This document shows, piece after piece, positions 56,064 through 64,000 of a stretch of 64,000 nt of DNA (positions within the stretch are counted from its first letter, which is position 1; each line of letters starts with the position of its first letter). The stretch covers positions 372,001-436,000 of the forward strand of contig JAMPIV010005015.1 of the NCBI GenBank assembly GCA_024509875.1, written 5' to 3'. The notes beneath the pieces were generated by a model, which ran no database searches, had not been told where the DNA came from, and saw nothing but the letters and a program-made list of their open reading frames with translations. The DNA is from Oreohelix idahoensis. Lineage: Eukaryota > Mollusca > Gastropoda > Stylommatophora > Oreohelicidae. The translations under genes were made by a program, and so were the position numbers.

Positions 56064-56410
56064 TAATTGATTAAACTTTTTAAAAAATTAATCGTTCAAG
56101 TTTTTAAGCATACCTTACAAAGACTCAAAAAGAATGTACCTATTTCTTTTTTTTTCACCTACTTGACCAGTGTGTTGAGAGACATGTAACAATTACCAGT
56201 TGCAACTCAACTGCGAAAGTTTCACTTGAAATACCCGCTGCGCGCATACGCACTTAAAAAAGTGTGACTGGTGAACCGAGGTATGCTTAAAATAAAAACT
56301 TGCAGAGATTATCTTACTTTAGTGTTAGGAAGCATCCTCGTACCACGTCATGGGGCCGAGAAATTTTTTTTGAAAAGGGTACAATCTTTTATGGACACCC
56401 TGTATATTAT
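56064..56410. other. Unassigned sequence
   Basis: No gene recognised. Confidence 0.45.
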
Positions 56411-56413
56411 ATT

Positions 56414-56586
<173 letters not shown>

Positions 56587-56587
<1 letters not shown>

Positions 56588-56937
56588 ATTTTAAAGTGCC
56601 TATGGCAAGCAAACAACATCTAGACAAAAAACTTTTGAGATGGAAAATACGCAGAACAGTTGCAACAAAATGCTAATTGATGCAAGAAAAAAAAAACAAC
56701 CATGAACACCAAGAAATGGATGGCTGAGAAGTAAGGAAAGATACTCAGCTGGAGCAACTTACATGTCAAATAGAATAGTGTTGAGCTTATCTCGGATCCG
56801 TGTGTTACAAATACTGGAATCTGAGACACTCAGCGCCAATTTGGCGTCCACATGTCGTGGTTTGATAGGTTCCTTTTTTATATATCCGGGCTCTGAAAGG
56901 CTAATAGAAGAGAACAGTTTGAAATTACAGAGGGAGA
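56587..56937. other. Unassigned spacer
   Basis: No convincing coding or repeat content. Confidence 0.45.
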
Positions 56938-58855
<1,918 letters not shown>

Positions 58856-58859
58856 CATT

Positions 58860-59159
58860 TAGATGTACATTGGTAATAGCCAGGGGCAAAATGAGCGGTC
58901 GGGCAACGGGTGCACTGCCCGAGGGCCCATTGTTGTATGGGGCTCACTTTGTCTAGCTTCCATCTATGTTGAATGGTGGTTAGGGGCTAAGGACCTTTAT
59001 GCCCCGGCGCTCAGATCACTCTCATTCTGTCGCTGGCAATGGTTTTTTATTGGAACAATCACAACAATCTTTAATAATAACAATAACAACAATGAAATAG
59101 AATAATCTCTAATGTGTGTATATTTTTTAAAGTTTTGCTGCTTTTGTTTGGGTTGTTCC
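58860..59159. other. Unassigned spacer
   Basis: No recognisable gene. Confidence 0.45.
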
Positions 59160-59525
59160 TGAAGGATTGTGGTCATGTTTGTGTATCTGTAGCGTGTCAG
59201 CCGGCAAAAACCTGCACAGACTGTGATCATGTGTATTTAGCTATCGCGTGTCCGTTAGCAAAGAACCAGATTGTGGTCATGTGTGCGTATTTGTCGTGTG
59301 TCTGTTGGCAAAGACCCAACACAGACTGTGGTCATGTGTGTTTATCTGTCGCGTGTCCGTTGGCAAAGACCCAGATTGTGGTCATGTGTGTATTTGTCGT
59401 GTGTCCGCTGGCACAGACTCAGATTTTGGTCATGTGTGTATATCTGTCGCGTGTCCGTTGGCAATGACCTAGATTGTGAGCAAGTGTGCTTGTCTGTTGC
59501 GTGTGCGTTGGCAAAGACCGACACA
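59160..59525. repeat. ~50-57 bp minisatellite, about seven units
   Basis: Each unit has a GATTGTGGTCATGTGTGT-like word, ATCTGTCGCGTGTCCGTTGG and CAAAGACC. Unit lengths vary. Several frames stay open across it and give Cys/Val-rich periodic translations that are not supported as genes. Confidence 0.85.
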
Positions 59526-59539
59526 AGCAATAGAAATAA

Positions 59540-62008
59540 ACGCTAGAAGAAGGCGTTATTGACAGGAAGATATAATACACGTTTACAGACATCTTACCAG
59601 ACATGGAAATAAACAGCTTACAGAACGCTGAGACCAGGATCGGAATTCTTATTCTCTGCTAAACATACTTTAGCCCAGTGAAGCTTCCGGCTGTCTCTTA
59701 TGAGGCACAGAAAGAATATGCCTACAAGCGTGGTCACATGATACGATTTATATAAGGTTGTGCGTGGTGCTGGCAGCCTCACCATGTAAAACAGACTGTC
59801 TCAGTGTAGCAAAGTAAATCTGTGCCACAACGCGCTCAAATTTCCCCGCTTGAAAATTAACTAACGTACTCCTAAAATCTATTAATAACTACTGCATTTG
59901 AAATTTGTCTCAAGGCCACCGTAAAATCAACCGCCAACAATTTGACTAAAGAATTTGAATTTTTCTACTACACCAAGTTAAAAAGGTTACTACCCCCAAA
60001 CAAACACACACCCCTCCCAATATTTATTAACGAATGTGATAAAAATTAACAACCAATCGGATTGTTACCTCGTTTTTGATAGAGACTAAAAATCTTAGTT
60101 GTAATGGCAAAAATGCCGATTCTGTGCTATTAATCAAAATTTAAAAATGTATTCCTCAAAAACTAAAGAGAATTAAAAAGAAAGAGATATCTGGAATTGT
60201 AGCGCTGATATTGATTAACATAATACCATAAAGATTTCCCATAATAAAACTATTTTGACGTAGAAACATTTATTTTATTAATATTTTCAGTTGGGAAAAA
60301 GCACAATTAAATACTTAAAAATTACACAGATGAAAACGAGGAGAAATAAATAAAGGAAACCTATAGGAGTAGATAGAGGACAGCTGGCCGTTTAATAATC
60401 AATTTGGATATTAGAAATCGGTCCATAAATAACGGAGATATAAAATAAACAAAGAAAATCGGACGAGCTAACACACTGAACAACGATCAAATGTTTATGG
60501 TCCAAAAAATAGTTAATTTATTTTTTGACGCTTCTTCTGATTGGTCGACGGTGGGTGATAAAATTTAACTATTACTTGTAAGTGGGGCCATTTTCAAACC
60601 TGAAAGCAAGCTAAGCTGACATAGGCGCGAAGAGTGAATGACCAAGCCTTCGCCGTCTGATACAACAGAGCAGTGCTAGTACCCATTTATTGCTAGTAAA
60701 AGCTTGTGCATGTGAAATTCTTACTTGAGGGTAAGGCAGAATAAGTTTATTTGTATAAGTTCTTGATATATATAAACAGGCTATGCATGCCTATAGTCAT
60801 ATTTCGGATACTGCCTATTGGGAAAGATTAATGTTACGATGACCTACGTAGAAAAGCAGTTATTAGGAGTGAAATTGTGTTAAATGTATAAAATATTTGC
60901 TAGTGGCTTTACAAAGTTTGCAAATGCCAGTGCAGTAGAAAGTAAATGGATATTGCCATTTGGGAGTGACACACTGTACAAATAACATGTGAAACCGTGT
61001 ATAGAATGTTAGGAAGAAAGAATTTTCAGGGTTACAACCTATGTAGTGTACACCCCTGCCTATCGTATGGAAGACAGACCATGTAGGATGAACAGAGGCC
61101 TTGTATTATCACTGAAGAAGAATGTTTACACTGAAATGATGGTAGACAAGGAAAAGTAAAGTCTGATGCAAATGGTCAGCACGCTTTTCTGATCTAGGTG
61201 AGTTGTGCAGTGAATATGTGTGGAATTGGTATAGATAAGATCTACATGAGAGGACATTTTCCTCTTATTCAAGGTTATATGCCAGAATACCTACTGGGCA
61301 GAACACCTGGTGAAGGAAGAACTCTTGAGAGCGATTGCTGAGCATTCAAGTTGCAGCTAACTCTTATCTTCAGCCAGGAGGCACCAAACTGGGTGAATCT
61401 GAGGACTCATGGGCCAACTGTTTTCATAAATTCATGCAGATAAGTCCTTAAGCAAAGGCATTGATATATATCATCTTAGTTAATTCCACAAAATTTAATA
61501 AAAGACATCACCTGGGCGTGATGATAGACACAGACTTTCCAATAACATAACAGTGATAATAGCAAGTGTAGAAACCAGAACAGAGGGTGTAGTTATTACA
61601 GTGATCTATTCTTTTATATAAACAAGAGACATGGGCAGAGTTCCCACATATTTATTTCTATACTGTACATAAAAATTTGTTTCTTGAGTTTTGACAATCC
61701 CTGTCCCAAAATATTGAGGTACAGGGAGATTAAATTGTAAATTATTACCTAAACTTTACCAACAGTCTTATTCACTTAATTTACATTGAGTTACAGTTCT
61801 GTTTGGAATTTTAGTATATTAAACACATTACCCTAGACACCTAGCCATTTAACACCACACAGATTCTTGTACACGGGGTGAGATCTGAAGAGGTAGCGAA
61901 TAGGGACCCTGAGAAACACATCATCATCATTATAACTCAGGGAACTTACATAGCTTGACCTCACCTTGTTAACGGTTAATTTTAGTAACATCAAAACCTC
62001 TTACCACA
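59540..62008 (+). other. Probable upstream part including the 5' LTR of Gmr1-like element 3
   Basis: The 3' end of an LTR is placed at 62008 by similarity of TTACCACA then TATTGGGGT to the same junction in family 2 (50329-50345). The left LTR end cannot be set because the 3' LTR lies outside the window. No coding frame of note is present. Confidence 0.45.
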
Positions 62009-62212
62009 TATTGGGGTTATGTCCGGGATTATTTTAACAACATACCCTGGGGCTCTTAATGTAAGGGTACTCTGATTAGAAATAATAAATAAATATATAA
62101 AACAATAAATAAATTTGTTGAATTGGATGAGCTGTCAGTGCCTTCAGTAATTAGTTAGAACAATTTTGTTAATTTATAATATCGTATTGATAAACTGTGT
62201 ATGAGAGAAAGG

Positions 62213-63420
62213 ATGGCAGACGTGGCTAAATTTAGATCTGCTACCGTGCAGACGGCGAAGGATCTTGTCATGTGTGATGAACTTTTGATTCAGTATGTTA
62301 CTACTGAATGTGATAAATTTATTGATAGGGAAGATAGGAGGTTGGCTGAAGAGAACAGGTTAAAATTGGAGGCAGATAGAGAGGCTAAGAAATTAGAGGC
62401 TGATAGGGAGGCTGAGGTTAAAAGGTTACAGTTAGAGGAAAAGAGATTGCAGATGGAGGCTGAAAAAGAAGAAAAGAGATTGCAACGGGAGGCAGAAGAA
62501 AAGAGATTGCAGATGGAGGATGAAAAAGAAGAAAAGAGATTGCAAAGAGAGCATGAGCTAAGACTCAATGAACTGGAACTTCAAGGACATGTTCCAGAAA
62601 ATGGAAGCAGCCCATCTACCTCTGATACTAGTGCGAGTCAGGGTGCCTCTAATTCAGCTATGAATTTTCACTTAGATCCTTTTGTAGAGAAAGACGACGA
62701 GATTGAGTCCTATCTCAGTAGGTATGAAAGGTTAGCTACTAACTATGGGTTGGAGAAGGAGAAGTGGAGTTTAAAATTATCCCAAGGACTTAGGGGAACC
62801 TCGTATGAGGTCTGCTCCAAGTTAAGCAGAGAAGACCAAGAAGATTATGATATTCTCAAACAAGCCTTATTAGTTAGATACGAAAAGAATAGTGAATTTT
62901 ATAGGAAGAAATTTAGGAATGCTAAGCTACTTTCTGGGGAGGCCTACTACCAATTCTCTGCCAGACTAGAGACTTATTTGGAGAAATGGACTGCTCTGGG
63001 GAAGACCCAAGGTCTTAAGGAAATGATTATGATGGAGCAATTAAGAGAGTCCATGGCTCCAGACTTGAGACAATTTCTCATGGAACAAGGTGCAGAGAGA
63101 TTGGGGGAGCTTCTCAATGTTGCTGAGAGATATCAGGCTGCCCAGTCAGAAGTAGCTGGAGCAAGAAAGAAACAAGCAGAGAGTAATAAGACCCCACCAA
63201 ACCAGAATAAATTTGATAATAGAGATCAAGCTCATAGATTTAAACCAAATTATGATAGGCCAAGATTTGATCCTAGAGATAGAAACCCTCAAGTAAATGA
63301 AAAGAAACCCTATAGACCAGAAGGAAAATGGTGTAAAAACTGTAGGTTAAATAACCATAATACAAAAGACTGTAGGAAGAAAAACCCTCCATATTTCGCT
63401 GCATGCCTTAAAACAGGAAC
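62213..63420 (+). CDS. gag: Gag of Gmr1-like element 3, open
   Basis: The frame opens at an ATG at 62201, but the ATG at 62213 (MADVAKFRSA) aligns with the family 2 start, so I prefer it. About 90 charged residues (KRLQMEAEK, KRLQREAEE repeated) form a predicted coiled coil. The gag core follows with ESYLSRYERLA near 62706 and a GELLNVAERYQ segment near 63104; a zinc knuckle C-x2-C-x4-H-x4-C begins at 63332 (residue about 378 counting from 62201). No stop interrupts it. It is the best-preserved gag in the window and runs directly into protease. Confidence 0.9.
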
Positions 63421-63820
63421 CAAGGGAAAGAAGGAACTGCCTACAGGACAGCACAAACCTCATCACCCCCCTGCATGTGAAGAAGTAGTATGCAATGGGG
63501 CCACTATTAAGTGCTTTTATGATACTGGATTGGATTTTGACTCAGTCGTGAGTTCTAACCTAGTGCACCCAGATCAATATACCACAGAAACAGTGGAGAT
63601 ACAAGGTGCAACTAAGGTAGTAGCAACCATGACACTTCCCATTGCAAGGATAAATGTGAAAACTCGCTATGTGGAAGGAGTGATTAGAGCAGCAGTGATA
63701 AATGAACCAATCTACCCTCTAATATTGGGTTGTAGATATGTGTTTTTTGGGAAATCCCAAAAGACCAGTGATTATGGCAGCAGTACAGACCAGGTCACAG
63801 TCAAGGAAGGAGGAAGATAA
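63421..63820 (+). CDS. pol: Aspartic protease domain of Gmr1-like element 3
   Basis: In frame with gag. The catalytic motif CFYDTGLDFDSVV has Asp at about residue 441 (codon 63521-63523), and the domain ends with YPLILGCRY near 63720, the usual LIG-type second motif. The frame ends at 63818-63820. The downstream linker (MAAVQTRSQS, EEMRKAK) is in the +1 frame starting near 63738, with a T6 run at 63741-63746 at the change. Confidence 0.85.
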
Positions 63821-64000
63821 CCCAATAAATACTCATCCAGAGGAGATGAGGAAGGCAAAGACTGAGGATAGGTCACTAAAGCCGTGTTTCAGGAAACTCA
63901 AAAAAAAGCCATACCCCTCCAAACAAAGGAGACTTTTATATGAAGAACAAGTTAATGTATAGGAAGGCTGGTACTGGATACAATGGTCATAGACAGCTGG
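63738..64000 (+). pseudogene. Start of integrase region of element 3, cut by window end
   Basis: Shares EEMRKA and LKPCFRKL with the family 2 linker (51776-51830). A run of eight A at 63899-63906 changes the frame again, after which the codons for YMKN and LMYRKAG match family 2 and continue past 64000. The rest lies outside the window. Confidence 0.7.

Noticed and set aside
56340..56410. GGACACCCTGTATAT as a transposon terminus
   Set aside because: It resembles ends seen in some animal elements, but no inverted partner or target duplication was found nearby.

Overview
The window is eukaryotic repeat-rich DNA. Nearly every recognisable reading frame belongs to a transposable element, and long arrays of simple and tandem repeats lie between them. 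I see no intact single-copy host gene; at most two short stretches could be host exons (13341-13793 on plus, 26055-26188 on minus). The mix of Ty3/gypsy elements with integrase ahead of reverse transcriptase (the Gmr1-like arrangement known from marine animals), many microsatellite-tailed LINEs, piggyBac-like and Tigger/pogo-like transposons and CA-rich minisatellites suggests a marine invertebrate, probably a mollusc. That taxon guess is inference.

Region 1 (1-11.4 kb) is a nested set. A minus-strand LINE (LINE-B) is interrupted at about 420 by a plus-strand LINE (LINE-A). The short-repeat tail of LINE-A is in turn split by a 9.0 kb Gmr1-like LTR retrotransposon (2193-11206; LTRs 1141 and 1149 bp, target duplication GTAAG). 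LINE-A's tail and then LINE-B resume at 11207-11365. The LTR element carries gag, protease, integrase, then reverse transcriptase, with an RNase H remnant last.

Region 2 (11.4-29.7 kb) is mostly tandem repeats: a 52-bp minisatellite split by a LINE-A fragment, a 22-bp minisatellite, arrays built on the core TCTCTAACACTTCACTCC from 15.3 to 22.4 kb, a ~305-bp satellite, and a TATATAAAA-rich array. It also holds a LINE with the longest open frame of its kind here (LINE-E, 18162-19328), three copies of an unclassified dispersed repeat (repeat X), SINE-like sequence and a second 49-bp minisatellite derived from LINE-B.

Region 3 (29.7-43.4 kb) holds LINE-B, LINE-C and a second LINE-A, several with clear target duplications, two decayed piggyBac-like transposases, a Tigger-type MITE inside one of them, a 55-bp LINE-A stub, and a nearly complete Tigger/pogo-like transposon with TA duplication (40993-43344).

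Region 4 (43.4-64 kb) holds a minus-strand solo LTR, an RNase H-bearing LINE (LINE-F), a second Gmr1-like element (48585-56058) lacking its protease and carrying a TTAA-flanked MITE, a CR1/Jockey-like LINE with a (TA)n expansion inside its reverse transcriptase (LINE-G), a ~54-bp minisatellite, and the 5' half of a related Gmr1-like element with an open gag-protease frame that runs off the end of the window.

The genes do not form a cooperating host pathway; their relationships are those of mobile elements inserting into, truncating and seeding repeats from one another. Several frame breaks fall in homopolymer runs, so some pseudogene calls could reflect sequencing error.
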